Source of the DNA: JBBRMW01 sp038239365
Lineage (GTDB): Bacteria > Chloroflexota > Anaerolineae > Aggregatilineales > UBA2796
DNA: 64,000 nucleotides
Assembly: GCA_038239365.1 (NCBI GenBank)
Contig: JBBSEU010000003.1
Span: 1 to 64,000 of the forward strand
Direction: 5' to 3'
Shown: piece after piece, positions 1-8,169 of the stretch
Position numbering within the stretch: position 1 is the stretch's first letter
How the letters are laid out: each line of letters begins with the position of its first letter
Notes under the pieces: generated by a model
The model's input: the letters and a program-made list of their open reading frames with translations, nothing else
What the model was told of the DNA's origin: nothing
The model's database searches: none
Translations under genes and position numbers: made by a program

Positions 1-1
1 C

Positions 2-268
2 CCGCACGCGCTCGATATTCAACTGGATATCAATGGCGAAGTGTTACAGCGATCCAACACGCGCAACCTGATCTTCAACGTCGCCCAACTGATCGCTGAT
101 TTATCAAAGGTGATGACGCTTGAAGCGGGCGATCTGATCTCAACCGGGACTCCGGCAGGCGTTGGCGCGGCGCGCACTCCGAAACGTTTCTTGCAGCCGG
201 GCGATGTGGTCACGATCACCATTGAAAAACTCGGCACGCTCAGCAATCCGGTGCTGGCTGAATCATGA
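2..268 (+). CDS. Fumarylacetoacetate hydrolase family protein, C-terminal part (5' end outside window)
   Basis: Only the last 88 residues are present; the reading frame is open from the window edge. The segment GDLISTGTPAGVG followed by FLQPGDVVTITIEKLG and NPV is the signature end of the FAH fold, found in fumarylpyruvate and acylpyruvate hydrolases and 2-hydroxyhepta-2,4-diene-1,7-dioate isomerases. These enzymes cleave or isomerise 2,4-dioxo acids with a divalent metal; the metal-binding Glu and Asp residues lie upstream, outside the window. The stop codon overlaps the ATG of the next gene (ATGA), so translation is probably coupled to the E1alpha gene and an oxoacid product may be shared. 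The exact substrate cannot be told from this part. Confidence 0.85.
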   Translation, partial: PHALDIQLDINGEVLQRSNTRNLIFNVAQLIADLSKVMTLEAGDLISTGTPAGVGAARTPKRFLQPGDVVTITIEKLGTLSNPVLAES

Positions 269-1284
269 CAACGGCAGCGAACCCCACCGCGCCTGCTTTT
301 GCCAGCGACTCGACTCTGCACGCACTCGATTCGGCGGCACATCTGGCGTTGTATCGCGGGATGCTCGTCATTCGGCGCACTGAGGAACAGCTTGCCAGGG
401 CGCATCAGAGCGGCTTCATACCCGGCGCGTGTCATACCTACGTCGGCGAAGAAGCGGTTGCGACAGGCGTCTGCGCGCATCTGGATCGTAAGGACGCCGT
501 GTTCAGTACGCATCGCGGGCATGGTCACGCACTGGCGAAGGGCGTCCCACCGCGCGAAGTGGCCGCCGAACTGTTCGGGCGTGCGACGGGCTGTTCACGC
601 GGACGCGGCGGCAGTATGCACCTGTTTTCGCCCGAAGTGGGCATGATGGGCACCAGTGGGATCGTTGGCCCGTGCATCCTGCAAGCGACGGGTGCGGGCT
701 ATACCTTCAAACTGCTCAATCAGCCGCAGGTCGGGGTCGCCTTCTTTGGCGACGGCGCGGTAAACAACGGCGCATTCCATGAGGGCCTGAATCTGGCCGC
801 GATTTACGGTCTGCCAGTGCTGTTCATCTGCGAAAACAATATGTACGCCACTGAAATCGCGTTCAGCTACGCCACACGCAATACGGACGTTGGCGCACGC
901 GGGGCGCTCTACGGAATTCCGGGCGTCACCGTTGATGGCAATGACATTATGGCAGTGTACGCAGCAGCCGACGAAGCGACAAAGCGCGCCCGTTCCGGCG
1001 GCGGCCCAACGCTAATCGAGTGCCGCACTTATCGTACCCGCCCCCATGCCGAAGGGATGCGCGACGGGGGTTATCGATCATTGGAAGAAGTCGATAGCTG
1101 GAAACAGCGCGATCCGATCCAGACCTACCGGGCACGCCTTCTCGCGGCGGATAAAGCCACCGCCGATCAACTGACCGCGATTGAAAACGAGGTGAAGGCA
1201 TTGGCCGAAGAAGCCATCGAATTCGCCAAAAACAGCCCGTATCCTGACCCGGCAACCGCCTCCGAGCATATTTACCATGCGTGA
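265..1284 (+). CDS. Thiamine-diphosphate-dependent 2-oxoacid (pyruvate/acetoin-type) dehydrogenase E1 component, alpha subunit
   Basis: 339 residues, the usual size for the alpha chain of heterotetrameric E1 enzymes. The ThDP motif is complete: FFGDGAVNNGAFHEGLN followed about 25 residues later by ENN. The RGHGHALAKG and RGRGGSMHLF segments near residues 85-120 are typical of PdhA/AcoA. With the beta subunit and E2 it should decarboxylate a 2-oxoacid (or cleave acetoin) and pass the acyl group to lipoyl-E2 in the cytoplasm. The start overlaps the FAH-family stop by 4 nt and the end overlaps the beta gene by 8 nt, so this is a tight operon. Pyruvate, acetoin and branched-chain substrates cannot be separated by eye. 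A second E1alpha lies at 51789-52778. Confidence 0.93.
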   Translation: MTTAANPTAPAFASDSTLHALDSAAHLALYRGMLVIRRTEEQLARAHQSGFIPGACHTYVGEEAVATGVCAHLDRKDAVFSTHRGHGHALAKGVPPREVAAELFGRATGCSRGRGGSMHLFSPEVGMMGTSGIVGPCILQATGAGYTFKLLNQPQVGVAFFGDGAVNNGAFHEGLNLAAIYGLPVLFICENNMYATEIAFSYATRNTDVGARGALYGIPGVTVDGNDIMAVYAAADEATKRARSGGGPTLIECRTYRTRPHAEGMRDGGYRSLEEVDSWKQRDPIQTYRARLLAADKATADQLTAIENEVKALAEEAIEFAKNSPYPDPATASEHIYHA

Positions 1285-2254
1285 ACTAACTTTTACCGCC
1301 GCCACGCGCGAAGCCCTCAGCGAAGCGATGGATGCCGATCCGCGTATCTTCGTAGTGGGTGAAGGGATCGGTGTGCGCGGTGGCAACTTCAACACGACGG
1401 CGGGACTCTACGAAAAGCATGGCCCGATGCGGTTATGCGACACACCGATCAGCGAACGCGGCTTCGTCGGGATGTGCGCGGGCGCGGCCATGACTGGTTC
1501 GCGGCCTGTGGTCGACTTTATGTTCTTTGATTTCATTCTGGATAGCATGGGCGAACTGATCAACCAGATCGCCAAGATGCAGTACATGAGCAGTGGACGA
1601 CTCTCGATGCCGATCATTTTACGGGGCTGCATCGGGATCGGTAATTCGTCCGCGACCCACCATTCCGGTAACTATTACCCGATTTTCGCGCATTTGCCCG
1701 GAATCCGCGTGGCATTACCCTATTCACCCGCTGATGCGAAGGGCTTGTTCAATACCGCCCTGCGTGGCGATGATCCCGTGCTTTTTTTGGAACATAAATC
1801 GCTGTTGAACATGAAAGGCCCCGTTCCCGATGGCGATTACGCGATCCCGTTTGGGCAGGCAAACGTCCTTCGCAATGGCACACAAATCACCGTCGTGTCG
1901 ATGGCGTTCATGCTCAAAAAGACGATTGAAGTGTGCGACAAACTAGCCGCCGAAGGCATTTCGATTGAGTTGATCGATCCGCGCACAGTGAATCCGCTCG
2001 ATATAGATACAATCCTGACCTCAGTTCACAAAACGGGGCGGCTGCTGATCGTTGATGAGACATTTGCGCCGTGTGGGATCGGCGCAGAGATCGCGGCACA
2101 GGTGGTCGCACGCGGCTTCGATGATCTGGATGCACCCATCGCCCGCTTGAACGGCGTCCATACGCCCACACCCTACAGCCCGGCATTGGAAGCGGCTGTC
2201 GTCCCGGATAACGTTGCCATCGAGCGCGCTATCCGCGATTTGTTGGCCGAGTGA
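1277..2254 (+). CDS. 2-oxoacid (pyruvate/acetoin-type) dehydrogenase E1 component, beta subunit
   Basis: 325 residues, full length for an E1 beta chain. Recognisable family segments are VGEGIGVRGG near the start, RLCDTPISERGFVGMCAGA around residues 52-70, VALPYSPADAKGLF in the middle, FLEHKSLL, and the C-terminal transketolase domain with IELIDPRTVNPLD and GRLLIVDET. The beta subunit completes the ThDP site and docks E2. It starts inside the alpha gene (8-nt overlap) and ends 9 nt before the E2 gene, so the three are co-transcribed. The paralogue at 52813-53790 has the same length and motifs, so the window carries two E1 enzymes. Confidence 0.93.
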   Translation: MRELTFTAATREALSEAMDADPRIFVVGEGIGVRGGNFNTTAGLYEKHGPMRLCDTPISERGFVGMCAGAAMTGSRPVVDFMFFDFILDSMGELINQIAKMQYMSSGRLSMPIILRGCIGIGNSSATHHSGNYYPIFAHLPGIRVALPYSPADAKGLFNTALRGDDPVLFLEHKSLLNMKGPVPDGDYAIPFGQANVLRNGTQITVVSMAFMLKKTIEVCDKLAAEGISIELIDPRTVNPLDIDTILTSVHKTGRLLIVDETFAPCGIGAEIAAQVVARGFDDLDAPIARLNGVHTPTPYSPALEAAVVPDNVAIERAIRDLLAE

Positions 2255-2263
2255 GGGTGCATC

Positions 2264-3640
2264 ATGCCGATTGAGATCGTAATGCCCCGTCTCGGCTGGA
2301 CGATGGAAGAAGGCGTGCTAGCCGAGTGGGTAAAGAAAGACGGCGAAAGCGTCCAGCCCGGCGATATTTTGTTCACGGTGGAGAGCGACAAAGCCCTGAA
2401 CGAGGTCGAAGCCTTCGATGCGGGCATCCTGCATATTCCACCTGATGCGCCTGCCGCTGGTACAACGATTCCGGTGGGTGGCTTGCTGGCCTATCTACTC
2501 CAACCGGGCGAGGCACACCCTGAGTCAGCCCTCACGCCCAGTCCCTCTCACTCAGGGAGAGGGGAGCAGGACGACCTTGTGCCATCTGCCGCCCCCTCTC
2601 TGTCGCGGCAATTGCACGCGCCAGAAACGCAGTCGGAGAGGGGGCGGGGGGGTGAGGCCAATCCGACGATCAGCCCGCGCGCGCGCCGCATCGCCGCCGA
2701 ATTGAACATCGCCTGGGAGACTCTCACGGGCAGTGGCCGCACTGGGCGCATCATCGAACGGGACATTCGCGCCGCCGCAACCCAACAACCCGCAGCCGCC
2801 ACCATCCGCGCAACGCCGCTGGCAAAACGAGTTGCGGATGATCTCGGAGTTGATCTGTTGCACCTTGCCGATCAGATTCCAGATCGACGCATCGAGCGCG
2901 CAGACGTAGAACAGGCTGCCCGACGGCCAACGCCTGAGCCGATGGTTAATGGAAATCGCAGCCCATTGACCCCCATGCGGCGGATCACTGCCGAGCGCAT
3001 GGCACACAGCGCACACACCGCCGCGCCCGTCACGCTCACCACCGAAGTAGACGCTACCGAATTGGTACGCCTACGCAAGCAGATCAAAGCCGATTCAGGC
3101 GGGCGGGGTGTTCCCAGCTACACGGATTTGTTGGTCAAGTTATGCGCGGAAGCCTTACGTGAACATCCGGCGCTGAACGCGCGACTGGATGGCGACTCGA
3201 TCATTGACTCGGACGGCGTTCATATCGGAATCGCTGTCGATACTGAGCGTGGGCTGCTTGTCCCGGTGCTGCCCGATGTGGGAGGCAAATCGGTACGTCA
3301 GATTGCCAGCGACTCGGCGGCATTGATCGAAGCAGCACGCGCGGGCAAACTCGGCGCAGATGCGATGCGCGGCGGAACGTTCACGATCACCAATCTGGGT
3401 ATGTTCGAGATCGATGCTTTTACGCCGATTATCAATTTGCCGGAGTGCGCGATCCTGGGCGTTGGCCGCATCGTCCCTAAGCAGGTGGTCGTTGATGCTG
3501 ACGCCGAAAAACTAGCGATCCGACACATGATGTTCCTGAGCCTGACGTTCGATCATCGCTTGGTGGATGGCGCGACGGCAGCGCGGTTCTTACAGCGCGT
3601 CCGGCAGTTCATCGCACAGCCCTATTTGTGGCTAATCTAA
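2264..3640 (+). CDS. Dihydrolipoamide acyltransferase (E2) with two palindromic repeat elements inserted in its linker
   Basis: 458 residues. An N-terminal lipoyl domain (about 1-80) has the modified lysine K43 in the ESDKA motif. It is followed by a linker, one clear E3/E1-binding domain (ISPRARRIAAELNI...GSGRTGRI), a second degenerate copy (ATPLAKRVADDLGV), and the catalytic CoA-acyltransferase domain ending with the active-site motif DHRLVDG. It moves acyl groups from E1 to CoA. The linker contains about 44 residues (ALTPSPSHSGRGEQ to ERGRGGEAN) translated from palindromic DNA at 2528-2660, absent from the paralogue at 50478. The insertion is in frame and lies in a flexible region, so the enzyme is probably functional. 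No E3 gene follows. Confidence 0.92.
   Translation: MPIEIVMPRLGWTMEEGVLAEWVKKDGESVQPGDILFTVESDKALNEVEAFDAGILHIPPDAPAAGTTIPVGGLLAYLLQPGEAHPESALTPSPSHSGRGEQDDLVPSAAPSLSRQLHAPETQSERGRGGEANPTISPRARRIAAELNIAWETLTGSGRTGRIIERDIRAAATQQPAAATIRATPLAKRVADDLGVDLLHLADQIPDRRIERADVEQAARRPTPEPMVNGNRSPLTPMRRITAERMAHSAHTAAPVTLTTEVDATELVRLRKQIKADSGGRGVPSYTDLLVKLCAEALREHPALNARLDGDSIIDSDGVHIGIAVDTERGLLVPVLPDVGGKSVRQIASDSAALIEAARAGKLGADAMRGGTFTITNLGMFEIDAFTPIINLPECAILGVGRIVPKQVVVDADAEKLAIRHMMFLSLTFDHRLVDGATAARFLQRVRQFIAQPYLWLI
2528..2660. repeat. Composite palindromic element (family A), two cores, inside the E2 coding region
   Basis: The first core has CCCTCTC (2543-2549) pairing with GAGAGGG (2557-2563). The second has CCCCCTCTC (2592-2600) pairing with the GAGAGGGG that begins at 2636. 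The outer ends GCCCTCACGCC and GGTGAGGCC are roughly inverted, as in a small transposon-like element with terminal repeats. The second core, from GCCCCCTCTCTGTCGCGG onward, closely matches 54283-54348 in another gene, in the same orientation and reading frame. Confidence 0.8.
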
Positions 3641-3666
3641 CCAGTCATGTCAGGTACGAATTGCTC

Positions 3667-3672
3667 TATAAT
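3667..3672 (+). promoter_or_regulatory. Possible -10 box (TATAAT) upstream of the GntR gene
   Basis: A perfect TATAAT lies 44 nt before the ATG at 3716, in the 75-nt gap after the E2 gene. No good -35 box is visible at normal spacing, so this is tentative. It would let the regulator be expressed apart from the upstream operon. Confidence 0.35.
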
Positions 3673-3715
3673 TACGATTAACGACTCGTGTGAATGAACC
3701 AGAAAGACGACGACC

Positions 3716-4429
3716 ATGCCTGATGGCATTTCTCCCACTCCCAACAGCCTGACTCCCCCGTTAAAACGCACGCTCGGAGAAGACGTGGTGGACGGTTTGC
3801 GGCAAGCCATCGTCTCCGGGCAGTTTGCGCCGAACGAACGGCTGCGCGAGGAACTGCTCTCGGAGATGCTTCAGGTCAGTCGCGGCCCTATCCGTGAGGC
3901 GCTGGCACAGCTTGAGCGCGAAGGGCTGGTGATTCGAGAGCCGAATCGTAGTGCAACGGTGGCGCGTCTGTCCTTTGAGGATTTGGAAGAGGTTTTCAGT
4001 CTGCGTCTTGCGCTGGAACAATTGGCCGTCCGTCAGGCGGTACAGCACGCCACACCCGTCCATCTCAAACAGATGCAAGCCATCCTTGACCAGATCGTGT
4101 TAGCCCTAAATCAGGGACTCATGGGGCAGGAAGCGGCCACACTCGATCTGGGCTTCCACGAAGTGATTTATCAGGCCAGCCAGCACCGACGCTTGTACGA
4201 ATTCTGGTCGATATTACGCCCGCAAATTCACATTTTCCTGCTGACACGCAACGTGGCGAACCCCGATTTCCGCGAACAAATCCTGTCCGGCCATCAGGCC
4301 ATCTTTGAGGCGATTCGGGACAAAGACGAAGCACGTGCCGTCACGCTCATCCAGGATCACATCACCGCTGCCTACACGCGCGTCCTCAAAAGCTATACGC
4401 AATCGATCAGCGACTCAACACCAAAGTAG
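3716..4429 (+). CDS. GntR-family transcriptional regulator, FCD (FadR-like) subfamily
   Basis: 237 residues. The N-terminal winged helix (about 15-85) has the typical lines VVDGLRQAIVSGQFAPNERL, REELLSEMLQVSRGPIREAL and LEREGLVIREPN. The C-terminal all-helical FCD domain carries the expected metal ligands: Asp and His in LDLGFHEVIY, His in SGHQAIF, and His in QDHITAAY. Such regulators respond to carboxylic acids or sugar acids and bind short TTGT-ACAA type palindromes. The gene sits between an oxoacid dehydrogenase operon and 2-hydroxyacid dehydrogenase genes. A matching AATTGT-AA-ACAATT operator lies at 6667-6680, so control of the transporter/dehydrogenase genes is likely, though not proven. 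Confidence 0.92.
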   Translation: MPDGISPTPNSLTPPLKRTLGEDVVDGLRQAIVSGQFAPNERLREELLSEMLQVSRGPIREALAQLEREGLVIREPNRSATVARLSFEDLEEVFSLRLALEQLAVRQAVQHATPVHLKQMQAILDQIVLALNQGLMGQEAATLDLGFHEVIYQASQHRRLYEFWSILRPQIHIFLLTRNVANPDFREQILSGHQAIFEAIRDKDEARAVTLIQDHITAAYTRVLKSYTQSISDSTPK

Positions 4430-4436
4430 ACTAACC

Positions 4437-5525
4437 ATGCAACCTTTTCGTGTGGCGATCACGGGCGATTATCTGAACGAGGCGGGCGAACTGAGCTATC
4501 CCGGCGAAATGGGTTTCGGGCTGATGGACAAACCGTTCATCGAACGGCATTTCATCCGCGATCTGGCCCCGACGCGCGGCGATGCGACTTACTGGAATCG
4601 GCTGTATCATCTGGAAACGACGCCGCAGCATATCGCCGGAGTCGATGCGTTGGTCGTGCTGCGCCCCTGGGTGAAGGCTGGCACCTTCGCCGACGGCGCG
4701 CAAACGCTCACCATCATCGCACGAGCGGGCGTCGGTTATGACAAGATCGACATAGCGGCTTGCACGGCCAACGATGTCGCTGTTTTCAACGCTCCGGTTG
4801 CGCTGCACCACTCAACCGCAACCTCTGCGCTGATGTTTATGCTGGCGCTTTCCAAACGGCTGCCGGAGCAGGAACGGCTGACCCGTACCGGACGTTGGGA
4901 CTTACAACCAGTCACCGTCGGGACGGAACTGGATGGCCGCACATTGGGGATTATCGGTTTGGGCGCAAGTGGGCAGGATTTAGTGCGACTGGTTGCGCCT
5001 TTTGGGATGCGGATCATCGCCTATTCGCCGCACGCTTCCGCGGAACAGGCACGCGCGCTGAATGTCACGCTGGTCAGCCTTGATGATCTGATGCGCGACT
5101 CGGATTTTGTGAGCCTGCACGCCAGTTTAACGCCGGACAAAGTGGGGATGATCGGCGCAGCACAGCTTGCCCTGATGAAGCCGGGTGCTTATTTCATCAA
5201 CGTGGCGCGCGGTGAATTGGTCGATCAGGCGGCGCTCGTGAACACCCTGACCGAACGACGAATCGCGGGCGCAGGACTGGATGTGTACGAAGTGGAACCG
5301 CTCCCGCTGAATGATCCCCTGATTAAGTTGGATAACGTGATCCTGACCCCCCATTGGTCGCCCGCCACCGCCGATATTTTCGCGGCAGTGGGGCAATCGC
5401 TGTTTGGCGGCGTGATCCGAGCGGCACAGGGACTTATACCCGATCATGTGATCAACCGCGAGGTGCTGGAACGCCCCGACTTTCAGCAGAAATTAGGGCG
5501 TTTCCGCGAAAATCAGCCCTGGTGA
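4437..5525 (+). CDS. NAD-dependent D-2-hydroxyacid dehydrogenase (phosphoglycerate dehydrogenase-like)
   Basis: 362 residues from the ATG at 4437. An upstream in-frame extension to 4305 would run inside the GntR gene and is rejected. The Rossmann domain contains the dinucleotide motif LGIIGLGASG. The catalytic triad is visible: Arg in NVARGELVDQAAL, Glu in GLDVYEVEPLPLND, and His in ILTPHWSP. These enzymes interconvert 2-hydroxy and 2-oxo acids with NAD(H). The gene begins 8 nt after the GntR stop and is probably in the same transcript. A second member of the family follows, facing it (5540-6529). The substrate is unknown; a role in the hydroxy-acid route feeding the oxoacid dehydrogenase is plausible. 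Confidence 0.9.
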   Translation: MQPFRVAITGDYLNEAGELSYPGEMGFGLMDKPFIERHFIRDLAPTRGDATYWNRLYHLETTPQHIAGVDALVVLRPWVKAGTFADGAQTLTIIARAGVGYDKIDIAACTANDVAVFNAPVALHHSTATSALMFMLALSKRLPEQERLTRTGRWDLQPVTVGTELDGRTLGIIGLGASGQDLVRLVAPFGMRIIAYSPHASAEQARALNVTLVSLDDLMRDSDFVSLHASLTPDKVGMIGAAQLALMKPGAYFINVARGELVDQAALVNTLTERRIAGAGLDVYEVEPLPLNDPLIKLDNVILTPHWSPATADIFAAVGQSLFGGVIRAAQGLIPDHVINREVLERPDFQQKLGRFRENQPW

Positions 5526-5539
5526 GACTATTCCGGTTT

Positions 5540-6529
5540 TCAGTTCGCAACCTGTCGCAGATGTTTGCGGTTGACCACGAAACGCGGCTCCTCACCCCGG
5601 AGCGCAGTCACCACATTTTCTGCCGTTCCGCGACGCAGCGCCACGATTCCCTGTGATGACCAACTGGACGTGTGCGGCGTGATGATCAGGTTGTCGAGCG
5701 CCAGAAGTGGTTCATCGGTGGGTGGCGGCTCTTTTTCCAGGACATCCAGCGCCGCGCCCGCGATTTGCTTGCTGGACAGTGCATGGGTCAAAGCGGCCTG
5801 ATCGACAATCGGGCCGCGCGCCATATTGATCAGGTAGGCGCTGGGCTTCATCATCGCAAACTGTGCTGTGCTGAATAAGTGGCGCGTTTCGGGCGTCAGC
5901 GGGCAATGTACCGCGACGTAGTCCGAGCGCCGCAGAAGTTCATCCACGCTGCACAACGATACACCGAGCGCCGCCGCATCAGCCTCACTCAAATACGGAT
6001 CATGGGCAATCACCTTGAGGCCGAGTGCAGCGGCTTTTTGGGCAACAGCACGCCCGATATTACCCAATCCAACAATGCCTAATATCTGAGAGGATAACCG
6101 CTCCGGCGCTCCGCCGGGACTTCCGCCCCAATGCCCCGTAGTGACGTGCTGATGCTGGAGCAATATACGGCGGTTCAGCATCAAAATGAAGCCAATGGTA
6201 TGCGTGCTGACCTCTTCGATGCAATAGTCCCCGACATTGCACACCCGGATTCCATGTTCGCCAGCGGCTTGCAGATCGATCATGTCCACGCCAATTCCGT
6301 AGCGCGAAATAACCTTGCACTTGTTCATGCGGCGAATCACGTCCGGGCTGATCGTCATCCACTGCACCATCAGTCCATCCGCATCTTCAATATGCGGGAA
6401 TAGCTCGTCAGGCGTTTTGGCATTGAGCCGAACCAGTTCAATATCCAGTCCAGATTGTTGCAAAACATCGGCTTCCAGCTCATTTTCTTCTGATCCGAAA
6501 TCCGTAATGACGACTTTGAATGCTGCCAT
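5540..6529 (-). CDS. NAD-dependent D-2-hydroxyacid dehydrogenase (CtBP/phosphoglycerate dehydrogenase-like)
   Basis: 329 residues on the minus strand. The NAD motif is GIVGLGNIGRAVAQKA. The catalytic Arg lies in INMARGPIVDQAALT, the Glu in ALDVLEKEPPPTDEPL, and the His in IITPHTSSWSS. The N-terminal substrate domain includes LMVQWMTISPDVIRRM and ISRYGIGVDMID. A strong ribosome site (AGAGGAG) precedes the start. It converges with the dehydrogenase at 4437-5525 (14-nt gap) and diverges from the ABC binding-protein gene at 6804. The shared 274-nt region between them carries two overlapping promoters and one operator, so it is probably co-regulated with the importer. Confidence 0.92.
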   Translation of the reverse strand: MAAFKVVITDFGSEENELEADVLQQSGLDIELVRLNAKTPDELFPHIEDADGLMVQWMTISPDVIRRMNKCKVISRYGIGVDMIDLQAAGEHGIRVCNVGDYCIEEVSTHTIGFILMLNRRILLQHQHVTTGHWGGSPGGAPERLSSQILGIVGLGNIGRAVAQKAAALGLKVIAHDPYLSEADAAALGVSLCSVDELLRRSDYVAVHCPLTPETRHLFSTAQFAMMKPSAYLINMARGPIVDQAALTHALSSKQIAGAALDVLEKEPPPTDEPLLALDNLIITPHTSSWSSQGIVALRRGTAENVVTALRGEEPRFVVNRKHLRQVAN

Positions 6530-6626
6530 CGTAAAATTCTCCTCTTTTAGGTTGACTCCCGCTCTGAATTCGGAGCGCGGATTAATGGAATGGCTCAGTA
6601 AATTTGTTCGTGCTGGTTCGTAAAAC

Positions 6627-6655
6627 TTGACAGGCGTTCGGAATCATTTTATACT
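6627..6655 (+). promoter_or_regulatory. Sigma-70-type promoter for the sugar ABC importer operon
   Basis: TTGACA (6627-6632), a 17-nt spacer, then TATACT (6650-6655). This is a near-consensus promoter reading toward the binding-protein gene at 6804 and would give a leader of about 140 nt. Confidence 0.7.
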
Positions 6656-6675
6656 TGCTAACAGTAAATTGTAAA
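6648..6675 (-). promoter_or_regulatory. Divergent promoter for the minus-strand 2-hydroxyacid dehydrogenase
   Basis: Read on the minus strand: TTTACA (6675-6670), a 16-nt spacer, then TATAAA (6653-6648), five of six matches in each box. It overlaps the plus-strand promoter, so the two transcription units probably compete or share control. Confidence 0.5.
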
Positions 6676-6680
6676 CAATT
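6667..6680. promoter_or_regulatory. Operator-like palindrome AATTGT-AA-ACAATT
   Basis: A perfect 6+2+6 dyad lies just downstream of the plus-strand -10 box and over the minus-strand -35 box. Its TTGTnnACAA centre has the form of known GntR/FCD operators such as that of VanR. The GntR/FCD protein encoded at 3716 is the nearest candidate ligand. Confidence 0.6.
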
Positions 6681-6803
6681 ATCAAAATAGTGCAAGACAC
6701 CTGACCGAACGAGTATAGAAAAGGAATGTTTATGGTTGAATGAGGTTGCCTTGACCGCTCAAAAAAATGACCGATATTTGTACTGAAAAGGATATTTTCC
6801 ATT

Positions 6804-8129
6804 ATGGCTGAGAAGAAGTTTCCAAAGCAGAGCGGGTTATCCCGTCGTGAATTTCTCAAGACTGGCGCGGCGGCTGTGGTCGCCGGGGTTGTGGCCTCGA
6901 AAGCATCCAGCGTTTACGCCGCCGTCCCAACCGTGCGTTTTGCGCCGCAGACGGTCAAATTCCTGACCTGGTTCTGGCAGGAAGCTGGACGCGGTGATGC
7001 CTGGCGCGCGATGATCAAAAAGTTCCATGACTCGCAGAGCGACATCAAGATCGAAGAAGCCGGGTACGGTCAGGAAGACTACTTCACACAGATTTTGATC
7101 CAGGCGAAGTCGGGCAAAATCGACGGTGATATGTTTACCGAAACACCGGATGGCTTCCTGCGCCTGATGAAAGCCGGACACACGATTCCGCTGGAAGATG
7201 TGGTCAAGAAAGCGGGCGTCACGCTCAGCAAAGCACAGGACATGCTGCGTAAGGATGGTCAGGTCAACGGCCTGGACATTGTGACGGTGCGTTTCGGGCT
7301 GCTCTATAACAAGGCGCTGTTCGATAAGGCGGGGTTGGGCGAACCAAAAAGCATTGATGAATGGCTGAGTAACGTGAAGACGCTCACCAAGAAGCCCGAC
7401 CAGTTCGGTATCTATTCGCCACACGTTGCCTCGGAGCCGTTCTCGGTCTGGTTCATTTTGCAGCAGTGGGCAGTGTTGTACGATGGCGTATGGGCGAAAG
7501 GGCAAACCCCACTGCTCACGTCCGATCCGGTGATCAAGGGATTGAAGCTGTTCAAGGCGATGTACGACGTGGCAATGCCGCAAGGAACTGATAATGGTAC
7601 GGCGAATAAGCTGTACGGTTCAGGAAAAATCGCCCAGATGATGGTTGTCTCGGCAGCCGTCAACCAGTGGAAAGTCAACGCCGATAACCCGGATTTGTAC
7701 GGCAACTTACGCAGCGCGAAACCCTTCTGGCCGGGCGGCAAGGCGATCACCCGCATTCACCCGATCTGCGTCAACTCCAACACCGAGAAGGACAAGCAGG
7801 ACGCGGCGAAGGTGTTCCTGTCCTGGCTGTACCAGAAGCCGAACTATCAGGAACTGCTGGAACGCTGTCTGGACGTGATCCCGGCCATCGAAGGCGGAAT
7901 CCGGCCAGAGTATCGTGCCAGCCTGACCTGGGCAGATGGTTACGATGCCGCTACCGCGATCACCGTACCCGAGACGTTGGGCGATTTCGTCCTGTTTAAT
8001 GATGAACTCGGCCAGATCGTCGTTCCGCACTTTTCGGAAGTGCTGGCTGGCAACAAGTCCGTCGAAGACGCGATGGCCGAAGCGCAGAAGGAAGCCGAAG
8101 CACTCGCCAAGCGAGTATTCACGGCCTGA
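6804..8129 (+). CDS. Tat-exported extracellular sugar-binding protein of a CUT1-type ABC importer
   Basis: 441 residues. The N-terminus has a twin-arginine signal (SRREFLKTGAAAVVAGVVAS) followed by an SVYA cleavage region, so the folded protein is exported by Tat. The rest fits family 1 solute-binding proteins (MalE/UgpB-like): KFLTWFWQEAGRGDAWRAM, then GLLYNKALFDKAGL with WLSNVKTLTKK, and a C-terminal lobe with AAKVFLSWLYQKPNYQELL. It captures a carbohydrate or sugar acid for the two permeases that follow. No ATPase gene is present in this operon, so a shared MsmX/UgpC-type ATPase encoded elsewhere is expected. The ligand is not evident; neighbouring dehydratases and a lactonase hint at a sugar acid or uronate derivative. 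Confidence 0.92.
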   Translation: MAEKKFPKQSGLSRREFLKTGAAAVVAGVVASKASSVYAAVPTVRFAPQTVKFLTWFWQEAGRGDAWRAMIKKFHDSQSDIKIEEAGYGQEDYFTQILIQAKSGKIDGDMFTETPDGFLRLMKAGHTIPLEDVVKKAGVTLSKAQDMLRKDGQVNGLDIVTVRFGLLYNKALFDKAGLGEPKSIDEWLSNVKTLTKKPDQFGIYSPHVASEPFSVWFILQQWAVLYDGVWAKGQTPLLTSDPVIKGLKLFKAMYDVAMPQGTDNGTANKLYGSGKIAQMMVVSAAVNQWKVNADNPDLYGNLRSAKPFWPGGKAITRIHPICVNSNTEKDKQDAAKVFLSWLYQKPNYQELLERCLDVIPAIEGGIRPEYRASLTWADGYDAATAITVPETLGDFVLFNDELGQIVVPHFSEVLAGNKSVEDAMAEAQKEAEALAKRVFTA

Positions 8130-8169
8130 TGCAGTAGCTGAGTCGTCCTTCATAGTGAGTTACAGTCGT

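Noticed and set aside
4305..4436. N-terminal extension of the hydroxyacid dehydrogenase
   Set aside because: It would overlap the GntR gene by more than 120 nt and reads as a basic, non-conserved peptide; the ATG at 4437 matches the family start.
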